From the NCBI GenBank assembly GCA_965116015.1, contig OZ220477.1:744001-808000 (forward strand): a stretch of 64,000 nt of DNA. The letters are read 5' to 3'. This DNA comes from S5-327 sp965116015 (GTDB lineage Bacteria; Chloroflexota; Dehalococcoidia; Lucifugimonadales; Australimonadaceae). The notes beneath the pieces were generated by a model. The model saw nothing but the letters and a program-made list of their open reading frames with translations, was not told where the DNA came from and did not search any database. Shown here piece by piece: positions 35,966-44,885 of this stretch (position 1 is its first letter; the number at the start of each line of letters is the position of its first letter). A program made the translations under genes and the position numbers.

Positions 35966-38900
35966 CTACCCCTGCCGGAACGAAGCGATAATCCTCGCCT
36001 CGTCGTTCACATTCAGCTTATCCAGCGTCCGCTCCGCCGCCGCAGCATCCATCCTCACCGACAGATCCACCGGCTCGATCCCCGCCCGCTCCAGAATCCG
36101 CCGCGCAGACTGCGCATACTCCTTATACTCGCTCGGAGCCGCACCCTCGATGCTCAGCCGCACCCGGCCTCCCTGGCTACTTCCCCCCTCCGCCCTCAGA
36201 TCAATCATCACCCCCTCATCGCTCCCCTGAGCAATGCTCGCAATCTGATCCGCCAGCGACTGACTAACCCCCTTAACCTCGCAACCCAACAGCCCCTCCC
36301 AACCGTGCTCGTTCGTCTCCATAAACTGCCTCAGCTCCGCAACCGCCGACCTCCCCGGCTGCATCTTGCTGCTATCGAACCTGAACAAACGGGCAGGGGA
36401 GATAACCCCCCCACCGCCGCCGCCCGCCGACCCCACCGCCGTGCCAGAACTAGCGCCTCCCCCGCCACCAGCGCCCCCCGTCGATGTCCCCCCGGTCCCC
36501 CCCGTAGCCGGCGGCGGCGCCCCGTCCTCCACAGTCTCCACCGGTTTCGGCTCAAACCCCTTCGCCCAAACCTGCCAGCTCGCATCGTACCCGGACGTCG
36601 GCCCGATCTCCCCGTTGCGCGTAACAACGTGCAGCGCCCCGTCGCCGATCCCGTTCCCCACAAGAGCCCGCCACGTCCCCTCATCGATAACGATCCGCTC
36701 AGCCGGCGTCCGCGCAAAGTAATCCCGAAGCCCCCCCAGCGTGCTCCCCTGATCGTTCGCAATAGGCGCCATCCGCGCCCACACCCTTAGGTTCAGCCGC
36801 GCATCCCTCCCCCGCAACACACGCTCCCCCAACGCCCGCAAAATGCTCTCCTGACCCTTCCCCACAGCGTCCGTTATCGACTCCAGCGTGCGACGCTCCA
36901 GATGACTGTTAGCCTCCGGCCACTGCAGCTGAGCAGCATTCCCCGCGCAGAACAGATGCGTGAACTTGTTCTGAATCCCCAACGTCGCATTCTTCTCGCA
37001 CTCCGCGCGAGTCTTCTCAATCGTAGCCCGCCGAGGCTCCGACAGCGGCCTCGCGCGATTCCTCAGCAGCCGCTCCGCCGCCTCCAGCGTAGCAAGATCG
37101 TCGCGGATGCGCCCCATATCCGCATCATGCGCCGCAAGCAACAGCGCATTGTTCGGATAATTGCGCGGCCCCGCGTCCCCATCCCCACCGCCGCTCTTCC
37201 TCCGATGCAGATCCACCAACTCCTGATTGCTCATCCTGTTCCCCGGCTCCCCAGCCCCCCTGAAATTCCAGAAATCAGGATTCACAATCCCCAGAACCGC
37301 CCTATCCACATTGTCCGGAACGTTCGATTGCGGAGACGGAAAGATGCAGAGCTCGAACCCCCCCTCCCTACCCGGCGCATACGCGCTCCCGATCGCCTTG
37401 CGCAGCAGATCCGACATCATCGCCGTATCCGCCAGAATAACGCTCTTCGCCTCCAGCAGCTCCTTCATCACATTCGCATCTTTACTGAACCGCTTCTGCT
37501 GCGTATCCGGGCTATCGTCCACATAGATCGAACGCGCCAGAAACTGCTCGATAGCCCCCCCGATAACCCCCGAATCGCTATGCTCCGGCGACAGCAGCGC
37601 ATCCGCGATCTCATCAGCGTAAAGCCCGCTGCTCTCCCTCGGAGCAAGCGTCCCCAGCAACATCGTCGTCGCCACAGCCTCCGCAAGCGGATTCCCCACC
37701 TTCCCCGCCGTGCTCTCCGGCCCAACAATATCCGTCTCGATTGCCGGATCCAGCTCCGAGAACCCAAGCCGGTTCACCAGCTCGTCCCGGATGCGAGGCT
37801 CCCGAAGCGTCAAATGATAGGTATGCAGAACCGCCGCCTTGCTTCCGACTCTCCGACCATCACTTTCGCCGTTCTCGCCATCCTTGCCGTCCTTCATCGC
37901 CTTGCTTTCGCCGTCCTTCATCACCTGCAAAGCGTTCCCCAACAACCGAAGCGTCCCCCGCACGCGCTGGAAATTACGATTCGCCGCAAGATGCCCCGTA
38001 ATAACGCGAAGAAGCCGCGGATGAAACGGATACGCATCCTCAAAGTCCTTGTAGCCCAAACCGCTAGCCGCCCGCCCATTCCGGCCGGCGACCTCCGCAT
38101 AAGCCTTGGCGGCCTCAACCCGCGCCGCTTCATCCACGCTTTTGAACAGCCGCCTCCGCAGAATCTCAGGCAGATCCTCACTCTCCGACGGCGCCAGCGG
38201 ATGCATCACTCGCGCAAGCTGCGAGTTGATCCTCTCCAGCATCTCAAGCAGCCTCACCGCATCCGCATGCATCGCATCAACGTTCGCCGCATCCGCGCGC
38301 ATCGCGCCGGCGCCCTCCGCGCCGCTAAGCAATCCGTGAGCCTCCTCCGGCGTCGTAATCACCAGCACAGCCCGCGGACTATCAATAACCGCCTTCGCCA
38401 GCGCGCTAAGCGTAGTAAGAACCCCATCCGCGCTTATCTTGCCAGCAACGACCAGCTGATCCACACGGTTGATGTACTGAACAAGCTCATCGATAACAAT
38501 CACCACCGGCTCATCCCCGATCAGCCGCCGGAACGCCTCAGCCCCCGGGTCCCCAAAAAGCTCGTCGCCCTCTGCAAACTCCCCCAACGCCTCAGCCCCC
38601 CCAAGCTGATGCAGAAGGTGCCCCGCCAGACTCCGCGCCCGGCTCCCGTCGTCCATCCGCACCCCGCCAATGCCATAGTCGATGCCATCGAACGCGACAA
38701 CCCTCGCCGCCCCCACCCCAACCCTCTCGCCGTCGTGCCCAAAGCCCTCCCAATAGGGAAGGCCGGGATGCTTCGCCGCCGCCGCAAGCAACAGCAAACT
38801 ATGCGTCTTCCCGCCCCCATACCGGCTATTCAGCTGATACACCGCCGGACTCGTGCTCTCGCGCCCCCTAACAACGCGATCCATCGCCATACGCACAAAG

Positions 38901-39076
38901 TCCGACATCGCCTTCGTCACATACGTCGCCTCCAGAAACTCCGCCGCCGACTCCGCAGTCGCAAGCTCCTTCCCCAGACCCCCGATCAAACTCGCCGCAT
39001 ACTGATCCCCCGCCTGCTCGATCTCCCGCGGCGGGCACGCCTCCAGCAATGGCCTCAGCTCCATCGTCTCCGTCAT
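35966..39076 (-). CDS. DUF499-type AAA ATPase, first gene of the defence operon
   Basis: A 1036-residue protein from MTETMELRPLLEACPP. P-loop YGGGKTHSLLLL sits at residues 86-97 and Walker B VVIVIDELVQYINR at 191-204, the DUF499 layout. HLFCAGNAAQLQWPE and the C-terminal TLDKLNVNDEARI are further family-like parts. DUF499 ATPases occur with DUF1156 methylases in anti-phage loci and are distantly like PglY/BrxC. Two oddities: a Lys/Asp/Gly/Glu repeat insert near residues 382-405 (MKDGESKAMKDGKDGENG) and a 40-residue Gly/Ser/Thr linker near 850-890. A long upstream extension in frame is Gly/Arg-rich and rejected. Confidence 0.88.
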   Translation of the reverse strand: MTETMELRPLLEACPPREIEQAGDQYAASLIGGLGKELATAESAAEFLEATYVTKAMSDFVRMAMDRVVRGRESTSPAVYQLNSRYGGGKTHSLLLLAAAAKHPGLPYWEGFGHDGERVGVGAARVVAFDGIDYGIGGVRMDDGSRARSLAGHLLHQLGGAEALGEFAEGDELFGDPGAEAFRRLIGDEPVVIVIDELVQYINRVDQLVVAGKISADGVLTTLSALAKAVIDSPRAVLVITTPEEAHGLLSGAEGAGAMRADAANVDAMHADAVRLLEMLERINSQLARVMHPLAPSESEDLPEILRRRLFKSVDEAARVEAAKAYAEVAGRNGRAASGLGYKDFEDAYPFHPRLLRVITGHLAANRNFQRVRGTLRLLGNALQVMKDGESKAMKDGKDGENGESDGRRVGSKAAVLHTYHLTLREPRIRDELVNRLGFSELDPAIETDIVGPESTAGKVGNPLAEAVATTMLLGTLAPRESSGLYADEIADALLSPEHSDSGVIGGAIEQFLARSIYVDDSPDTQQKRFSKDANVMKELLEAKSVILADTAMMSDLLRKAIGSAYAPGREGGFELCIFPSPQSNVPDNVDRAVLGIVNPDFWNFRGAGEPGNRMSNQELVDLHRRKSGGGDGDAGPRNYPNNALLLAAHDADMGRIRDDLATLEAAERLLRNRARPLSEPRRATIEKTRAECEKNATLGIQNKFTHLFCAGNAAQLQWPEANSHLERRTLESITDAVGKGQESILRALGERVLRGRDARLNLRVWARMAPIANDQGSTLGGLRDYFARTPAERIVIDEGTWRALVGNGIGDGALHVVTRNGEIGPTSGYDASWQVWAKGFEPKPVETVEDGAPPPATGGTGGTSTGGAGGGGGASSGTAVGSAGGGGGGVISPARLFRFDSSKMQPGRSAVAELRQFMETNEHGWEGLLGCEVKGVSQSLADQIASIAQGSDEGVMIDLRAEGGSSQGGRVRLSIEGAAPSEYKEYAQSARRILERAGIEPVDLSVRMDAAAAERTLDKLNVNDEARIIASFRQG

Positions 39077-39146
39077 CCCAAAACTCCACTCTCCGAAAAT
39101 TGCCCGCCGCCGCCCCCCCCTCGCCAGCGCCGGCGCCGCTCCGCCT

Positions 39147-39192
39147 ACCCTACAGCAACGCCCGCTTTTGCCCAACACCCCCCCCCCCCCCC
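39147..39192 (-). promoter_or_regulatory. Weak promoter candidate with adjacent 15-C tract, defence operon
   Basis: On the minus strand TTGGGC (39175-39170), 17 bp, TAGGGT (39152-39147) is the best sigma70-like match ahead of the ATPase gene. A run of 15 C (39178-39192) ends two bases upstream of the -35 box. The hexamers are poor, so this is only a candidate. Confidence 0.35.
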
Positions 39193-39270
39193 GCCTTGCA
39201 CCCAACCCACCCCCACCCCCTCGCGGCGCTACAATCCCCGCACACCCCCCGAACACAGGAGGTCGCCCCT

Positions 39271-40572
39271 ATGCTCACCGTCCACGAAAACGAAAAACTC
39301 TCCCGCGTCGGCCCCGGAACCCCCATGGGCGAACTCATGCGACGCTACTGGCACCCCATCGCCGCCGCCGCCGAACTCAACGACAAGCCAACCAAGCCCG
39401 TCCGACTCCTCGGCGAAGACCTCGTCCTCTACAAAGACAACTCCGGAACCCTCGGACTCATCGACCGCTTCTGCCCTCACCGCCGCGTCGACCTCTCCTA
39501 CGGCATCCCCGAATCCAGCGGCCTCCGCTGTATGTACCACGGCTGGATGATGAACGAAACCGGCCAATGCATCGAACAACCCTTCGAAGAAACCGTCCGC
39601 CCCGACGGACGCTTCAAGGAAAAAGTCAAAGTCCCCGCATACCCCGTCCAGCAACTCGCCGGAATGATCTTCGCCTACCTCGGACCCCAACCCGCCCCCC
39701 TCCTCCCCAACTGGGAACCCTTCACCTGGCAAGACGGCTGGAGCGAAATCGCCATCGCCCAACTCCCCTGCAACTGGCTCCAATGCATGGAAAACTCCCT
39801 CGACCCAGTACACCTCGAATGGCTCCACGGATACTGGGGCGTCCGCCAGCAACACAACAAAGCCGTCCGCCTCGGCCTCGCCAAACCCGACGAATTCGGC
39901 ATCATCCCCAAACGCCACCAGAAAATCGGCTTCGACATCTTCGACTACGGCATCGTCAAACGACGCATCACCGAAGGCATCGACGAATCCCACGGCGACT
40001 GGGCCATCGGACACCCAGTCCTCTTCCCCCAGATCCTCTTCGTCGGCTCCTCCGTCCGATGCTCAATGCAATTCCGAACCCCCATCGACGACGAAAACAC
40101 CCTCCACATCACCTGGTATTTCTACCGCGCCGCCCCCGGCCAATCCGTCCAGCCCCAGCAAACCACCCCCTACTTCAACGTCCCCCTCTACGACTCCGAC
40201 GGACGCCTAATCGAAGACCTCGTCAACCACCAGGACTTCGTCGCCTGGATCACCCAAGGCCCCATCGCCCCTCGACACCGCGAGAAACTCGGCGAATCCG
40301 ACCGCGGCGTCATCCTCTACCGCAAACTCCTCGCCGAACAGATAACCATCGTCGCCGACGGAGGCGACCCCCTCGGCACAGTGCGCGACCCCGAAATCAA
40401 CAACTGCATCCAGCTCCCCCTCGAACGCTGGCCCTCTATGAACAACCCCGCCCGAATGGCCCAGTTCGTCCCCGCCCAGGCCGGCCAGAGCGAAACCCAC
40501 ATCAAACAGATCGAAGAATTCCTCAAACCCTGGGCCGAAGCCCCGCCCTGGGAAACCGCCCCAACCCCCTAA
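39271..40572 (+). CDS. Rieske non-heme iron oxygenase, large subunit
   Basis: A 433-residue oxygenase starting MLTVHENEKLSRVGPG after AGGAGG. The Rieske cluster ligands are in CPHRRVDLSYG and CMYHGW (CxH, then CxxH). Mononuclear iron ligands are in NSLDPVHLEWLHG (DxxHxxxxH). The C-terminal domain belongs to the one-component-large-subunit class (phenoxybenzoate/vanillate-type). It adds oxygen to or demethylates an aromatic or related substrate using electrons from a reductase not encoded here. The hydrolase and MFS genes downstream probably act on the same compound. Confidence 0.92.
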   Translation: MLTVHENEKLSRVGPGTPMGELMRRYWHPIAAAAELNDKPTKPVRLLGEDLVLYKDNSGTLGLIDRFCPHRRVDLSYGIPESSGLRCMYHGWMMNETGQCIEQPFEETVRPDGRFKEKVKVPAYPVQQLAGMIFAYLGPQPAPLLPNWEPFTWQDGWSEIAIAQLPCNWLQCMENSLDPVHLEWLHGYWGVRQQHNKAVRLGLAKPDEFGIIPKRHQKIGFDIFDYGIVKRRITEGIDESHGDWAIGHPVLFPQILFVGSSVRCSMQFRTPIDDENTLHITWYFYRAAPGQSVQPQQTTPYFNVPLYDSDGRLIEDLVNHQDFVAWITQGPIAPRHREKLGESDRGVILYRKLLAEQITIVADGGDPLGTVRDPEINNCIQLPLERWPSMNNPARMAQFVPAQAGQSETHIKQIEEFLKPWAEAPPWETAPTP

Positions 40573-40784
40573 CGCCCTCCCAAAAGCCACAGGCCCCCTC
40601 GCCCCACAAAAGCGCCCACGCAAGGGCAGGGACCCGCCAGCGCCGCCAACCGGAGCGCACAGCCTCGCCCCCTCATTGCCCCACCGCCGCCCGCAAGGGT
40701 AGGGGCGCCCCAACCAGAAGCCCTCGAAATCGAGAACCCCCTGGCGCGGACAACAACCCCCCGCCGCCCCCAACCGGAGCCCCT

Positions 40785-41426
40785 ATGAGCTACTCCGCCA
40801 TCGACCCCAACAGAACCGCACTCCTCTTCTTCGATATGCTCAACGCCTACTTCCACACCGGATCAGACGACGAACAAGCCGCCGCCAAACCGATGCTCGA
40901 CAACTGCCGCACCGTCCTCGCCCACGCCCGGAACGCCCGCATCCCCGTCTTCTTCGCACGCGCCGACCACCGACCCGACGGCCTCGACTCAGCCCTCCTC
41001 TACACCGACTCCGACATCCGAGGCAACCCCTGGCCCAACCCCGAAGAACGCCCCTTCAAACCATACCTCTTGGTCCACGCCAACGACTGGAGCTCCAGCA
41101 TCGTCCCCGAACTCGACCCACAGCCAACCGACTACTACATCCCCAAACATCGCTGGAGCGCCTTCCACCAAACCTCCCTCGAACTCAGCCTCCGATCCCG
41201 CGGCGTCGACACCATCATCCTCTGCGGCGGAGCCACCGACGTCGGAATCGCATCCACAGCCTTCGCCGCACGCGACCTCGACTTCAACCTCATCATCGTC
41301 AGCGACGCCTGCCGCTCCGCAAACCACGACAACCACAACCAGCTCATCACACGCATCTTCCCCTTTATGGCCCGCGTCCGAACCACCCAGCAAGTCGCCG
41401 CCATGATCACGCCATCCCCCCAGTGA
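40785..41426 (+). CDS. Isochorismatase-fold hydrolase lacking the catalytic Cys
   Basis: A 213-residue cysteine-hydrolase-superfamily protein. Asp in ALLFFDMLNAYF and Lys in YIPKHRWSAF match the family triad, but the third position reads GGATDVGIASTAF, with Gly where nicotinamidase and N-carbamoylsarcosine amidase have Cys (TDxC). Gly at this site is what true isochorismatases (EntB, PhzD) show, so an ether or other non-amide reaction is more likely than amide hydrolysis (inference). It overlaps the next gene by 4 bp (GTGA). Confidence 0.85.
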   Translation: MSYSAIDPNRTALLFFDMLNAYFHTGSDDEQAAAKPMLDNCRTVLAHARNARIPVFFARADHRPDGLDSALLYTDSDIRGNPWPNPEERPFKPYLLVHANDWSSSIVPELDPQPTDYYIPKHRWSAFHQTSLELSLRSRGVDTIILCGGATDVGIASTAFAARDLDFNLIIVSDACRSANHDNHNQLITRIFPFMARVRTTQQVAAMITPSPQ

Positions 41427-42712
41427 CCTCCCCCTCCCAACCCCCGACCCGCCCGCGGAACAACAACCAGGCGCCCCTCCGCAACCCCGCCGTCCGAGGC
41501 CTCGCCAACCTCTACGCAAGCACGCTCATCTCCGGCGCCGGATGGGCAATGGTCCTCCCCATCACCCCCATCCTCGCCAACCACTTCAACGTCTCCCACG
41601 GCGTCGCCGCCCAAATCATCACCGCCTACGCCCTCGGACGCTTCTTCGGCATCCCCGGCGCCGGCGTCCTCATCGACCGCCTCGGCTCACGCAGAATCCT
41701 CATCGCAGGCCCAACCCTCGTCCTCGCCGGAGCCCTCAGCGGCGCCGCAACCCCGCTCTTCACCCCCATCCTCGCCGCCGCACTCCTCATCGGCGTCGGC
41801 GACAGCCTCTGGGCCCTCGGACGCGAAATAGCCGGCATCGACCTCGTCAACAACAACCATCGCGGCAGAGTCCTCAGCGGCTTCCACGGAATCCACTCAG
41901 GAGCCCTCGCAATCGGACCCCTCGCCGGCGGCCTCCTCGCCGACTCCCTCAACTTCCACGCAACATTCCTCGCATTCGCCGCCCTCTCCGCAATCGCCGT
42001 CGCCCTCGGATTCTTCGCCCACGACACCCGCCAACCACCCTCCCAAAACCCTCCCGCCCCAGCGCCCCGCCCCATCAACCTCCCAACCCGCGCGCGCAAC
42101 CTCATCGCCCTCTTCAACGAAATCAAACCCGAACTCCGCCTCACCTACTGGACATTCGTCTTCGCCACATTCGCCGGCTTCACCTTCCGCATCACCCTCC
42201 AGAGCATCCTCCCCCTCTACGCCGACGAACAACTCAGCCTCTCCGCAACCCAGATCGGCGCCCTCTTCTCGCTCTCAGGAGCCGTCGTCCTCGCTATGAT
42301 CCTCCCCGCAGGCTTCGTCCTCGACAAACTCGGACGCAAATGGGGCACAGTCCCAAGCACACTCCTCCCCGGAGTCGCCTTCCTCCTCGTCCCCCTCGCC
42401 GACTCCTACCTCCAACTCGCCATCCTCGTCAGCCTTATGGCCCTCGCCAACGGACTCTCCCTCGGATCCCTCGCCGCAAGCTCCTACGACATCCTCCCCA
42501 ACCACGTCCGCGGCCGCCTCCAGGCATTCCGGCGCACCGCCGCAGAAGTCGGCGGCGTCGGCGCCCCCCTCCTCGGAGGCGTCCTCGTCAACAGCGTCAG
42601 CCCCGCCGCCCCCTTCGTCGCCTACGCCCCCATCCTCCTCGCCGCCGGCCTTATGCTCGCATTCGCAGCCCGCGAAACCCTCGTCAAACCCGGAGCCCCG
42701 CCCTCCGCCTAA
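41423..42712 (+). CDS. MFS transporter
   Basis: A 429-residue carrier with 12 predicted spans. The MFS loop 2-3 motif reads GVLIDRLGSRRILIAG and its repeat in the second half FVLDKLGRKWG. A Pro-rich cytosolic loop (HDTRQPPSQNPPAPAPRP) separates the halves. GTG start is coupled to the hydrolase upstream, so it likely imports the substrate or exports a product of the Rieske-hydrolase unit. Direction unknown. Confidence 0.9.
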   Translation: MTSPSQPPTRPRNNNQAPLRNPAVRGLANLYASTLISGAGWAMVLPITPILANHFNVSHGVAAQIITAYALGRFFGIPGAGVLIDRLGSRRILIAGPTLVLAGALSGAATPLFTPILAAALLIGVGDSLWALGREIAGIDLVNNNHRGRVLSGFHGIHSGALAIGPLAGGLLADSLNFHATFLAFAALSAIAVALGFFAHDTRQPPSQNPPAPAPRPINLPTRARNLIALFNEIKPELRLTYWTFVFATFAGFTFRITLQSILPLYADEQLSLSATQIGALFSLSGAVVLAMILPAGFVLDKLGRKWGTVPSTLLPGVAFLLVPLADSYLQLAILVSLMALANGLSLGSLAASSYDILPNHVRGRLQAFRRTAAEVGGVGAPLLGGVLVNSVSPAAPFVAYAPILLAAGLMLAFAARETLVKPGAPPSA

Positions 42713-42901
42713 CGCGCCAGACCCCCTGCCCCCCCAAACCCCCAGCGCCAACCCGGCGCCACAGAGACCATCGCCCCCAGCAAAGAGCAGCATCCGCCAG
42801 AGCGCCGCCCTTAACCCCAACAGCGGCGCCCACGCACACCCCCTCTCCCTCCGATCCAGAACCCCCGCCTCAACCGCAGCGCAACGATGCGAAAAAAACA
42901 A

Positions 42902-42977
42902 TGGCGCCCCAGACAGGACTCGAACCCGTGACCATCTGCTTAGAAGGCAGCCGCTCTGTCCACTGAGCTACTGGGGC
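42902..42977 (-). tRNA. tRNA-Arg (anticodon UCU)
   Basis: Reverse complement folds as a complete cloverleaf: acceptor GCCCCAG pairs with CTGGGGC, D arm GCTC...GAGC, anticodon loop CTTCTAA giving UCU, T arm ACGGG-TTCGAGT-CCTGT, and an encoded CCA end. It reads AGA codons. It lies in the gap between the MFS gene and enoyl-CoA hydratase. Confidence 0.95.
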
Positions 42978-42985
42978 CCAATTCG

Positions 42986-43014
42986 AATATAGTTACACCA
43001 TCGAACACGGTCAA
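42986..43014 (-). promoter_or_regulatory. tRNA-Arg promoter
   Basis: On the minus strand TTGACC (43014-43009), 17 bp, TATATT (42991-42986), ending 8 bases before the mature tRNA 5' end. This is an almost ideal sigma70 promoter and helps define the promoter consensus of this genome. Confidence 0.8.
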
Positions 43015-43078
43015 GCGCGCCCAGTCGCGCCCTCGCCGCAAACAACCAACCTCCCCCTACGCAAAAAAGGACGCCCTA

Positions 43079-43861
43079 ATGACATTCAACTCCATCCGAT
43101 TCGACGCCCACGGCCCCCTCGCCATCCTCACCCTCGACCGCCAGAACCGACTCAACGCCCTCAGCCGCGAACTCATAACCGAACTCCAACTACTCATCAC
43201 TAACCTCGAAACCAACCACGACATCCGCGTCATCATCGTCACCGGAGCCGGACGCGCCTTCTGCGCCGGCGCCGACATCAAAGAACGCGCCGAAAATATG
43301 AACGACCTCTCCCTCGCCCGAACCTCCGCCGTCATCTCCCCAACCTTCCGGCGCCTCGAACAACTCCCACAGATCAGCATCGCCGCCATCAACGGCGTCG
43401 CCGCCGGAGGAGGCCTCGAACTCGCAATGGCCTGCGACCTCCGCATCGCCGACCCCGAAGCCCGCTTCGCCCTCCCCGAACTCACCCTCGGAATCCTCCC
43501 AGGCGCCGGAGGAACCCAGCGCCTCCCACGACTCATCGGACCCGCACGCGCCAAAGAAATGATGCTCTTCGGCTCATTCATCGACGCCCCAACTGCCCTC
43601 AACTGGGGACTCATCAACCACATCGCCCCAGCCGCCAACCTCATCGAAGAAGCCCGAACCTGGGCCGCGCGCCTCCTCGAACTACCCCCCCTCTCCCTCT
43701 CAAACATCAAAAACGCCGTCAACATCGCAATGAACGTCGACATCGACGCCGGCATCCAATACGAACAACGTTGCTCCGCCCTCCTCGCCCTCACCGACGA
43801 CCGCCGCGAAGGCCACGCCGCCTTCGTCGAAAAACGCAAACCCCGCTTCACCGGCCGCTAA
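43079..43861 (+). CDS. Enoyl-CoA hydratase/isomerase family protein
   Basis: A 260-residue crotonase. The oxyanion-hole segments GRAFCAGADIKE and NGVAAGGGLELAMACDLRIA are intact, and the catalytic Glu pair is expected in LPELTLGILPGAGGTQRLPR, where both acidic positions can be located (one in ELAMACD, one in PEL). FVEKRKPRFTGR is a normal crotonase ending. It should hydrate 2-enoyl-CoA in fatty or amino acid breakdown. It stands alone after the tRNA gene. Confidence 0.92.
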   Translation: MTFNSIRFDAHGPLAILTLDRQNRLNALSRELITELQLLITNLETNHDIRVIIVTGAGRAFCAGADIKERAENMNDLSLARTSAVISPTFRRLEQLPQISIAAINGVAAGGGLELAMACDLRIADPEARFALPELTLGILPGAGGTQRLPRLIGPARAKEMMLFGSFIDAPTALNWGLINHIAPAANLIEEARTWAARLLELPPLSLSNIKNAVNIAMNVDIDAGIQYEQRCSALLALTDDRREGHAAFVEKRKPRFTGR

Positions 43862-44140
43862 CAATCCCCCAACGATCCCAGCCCCGACCCCCTCACGACT
43901 CGCGAACGACCCGCAAGCCCCGCAACCCCAACGACTCCCTCCAGCGCCCTGCGCGAAACCCGTCGGCGCCCTGCGCAAGACCCCGTCCCCAACCCGCAAC
44001 CGCCCGCCTCGCCGCACATCGCCCCCCATCCCTCACCCCGCCAACGCTCCTGAACCAGCCCCAACGGACACAACTCCACAACTCCAACAAACCAAGTTCA
44101 AGAACTCCCCCGCCACACGCCCCCAAGCGCCCGAACAACC

Positions 44141-44641
44141 CTACCCGAAGCTCGTCGACACCCAGTGCGCCGACACCCTCCCCGCCCTGAAACCCCACAC
44201 CCCCTCCACCCTCATCCCCTCCACATCCGCCGACGTCGTCAACTGCTCCTGAACCAACCGCCCCAACGGACGCGACGCAACAATCGCAACCACCGAATTC
44301 GAGAACGCCCGGCTAAACCCCCTCAACCCCCCTCCAGCCAACCGGCGACCCGCGAGCGCCGCAACCGTCGAAAGCCCCGCAGCCACAACGATATTCGTCC
44401 CGCAGAACGGAGACACCGCCAACCCCCTCTCCCCATCCTGCATCCGCTGCAACGCCTCCCGCGCAGCATCCTCCACCTCGCCCGCCTCCATATTCCCCAT
44501 CACAAGAAACCCGGCAGGAACCGAATAACCAGCCATCGGCCGGTTCTGACCGTGCCGCCCAAGCAGCAACGCAATCGTCGCATGCTCCAACCCATGATTG
44601 CGTCTCGTCCTCTCCCAAAAACCCACCGCAACTTCCCTCAA
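44141..44641 (-). CDS. DUF6391-like membrane-associated protein
   Basis: A 166-residue protein with RRNHGLEHATIALLLGR at the N-terminus, a conserved-looking HALEHATI block of DUF6391 proteins, and GTNIVVAAGLSTVAAL as a probable membrane segment. The start is a TTG at 44641; a GTG five codons later with GAGGGAAG before it is equally possible. Function unknown. It is followed by about 280 bp of gene-free C-rich DNA. Confidence 0.65.
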   Translation of the reverse strand: MREVAVGFWERTRRNHGLEHATIALLLGRHGQNRPMAGYSVPAGFLVMGNMEAGEVEDAAREALQRMQDGERGLAVSPFCGTNIVVAAGLSTVAALAGRRLAGGGLRGFSRAFSNSVVAIVASRPLGRLVQEQLTTSADVEGMRVEGVWGFRAGRVSAHWVSTSFG

Positions 44642-44699
44642 AGCTCGCCTCCCTCCACTATTTCCCTGATTCTACAGCCCCCTAGACTCCCCCGCGCCA

Positions 44700-44851
44700 G
44701 ACCGGAACTCCCGCGCGCACCGATCCTCCGATGGAACCGCTAGCCCTCGCTGAACCGCGCGACCGGAACCCCCCCGCGCGCACCGATCCTCCCCCCACTG
44801 CGCGCATCGCTCCCCCCGCGAGACCGGACAGCGCCTGCCGCGCTCCCTCCT
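44700..44851. CRISPR. Three 61-bp-spaced repeats, possible mini CRISPR array
   Basis: GACCGGAAC-CCCGCGCGCACCGATCCTCC-like units begin at 44700, 44761 and 44822, each 61 bp after the last. The first two match well apart from a 2-bp insertion; the third is degenerate (GACCGGACAGCGC...CTCC). The core CCCGCGCGCA is shared with the array at 5433-5703. Spacer-like segments differ. It lies in a gap between two membrane-protein genes. Confidence 0.45.
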
Positions 44852-44885
44852 ACCGCCAGTGAACAGAAACCCGCAGGGTAGGGCG

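Noticed and set aside
28874..39076. Complete DISARM or BREX system
   Set aside because: No DrmA/DrmB, BrxL or PglZ homologue is present; only the methylase-helicase-ATPase theme is shared.
40569..40784. A small gene or array in the gap after the Rieske gene
   Set aside because: The two GCAAGGG elements are 73 bp apart and no coding frame with a start is seen.
39168..40784. Frame extending the isochorismatase-fold gene far upstream through the Rieske gene
   Set aside because: That extension is the Rieske gene read out of frame; the ATG at 40785 begins the family domain.
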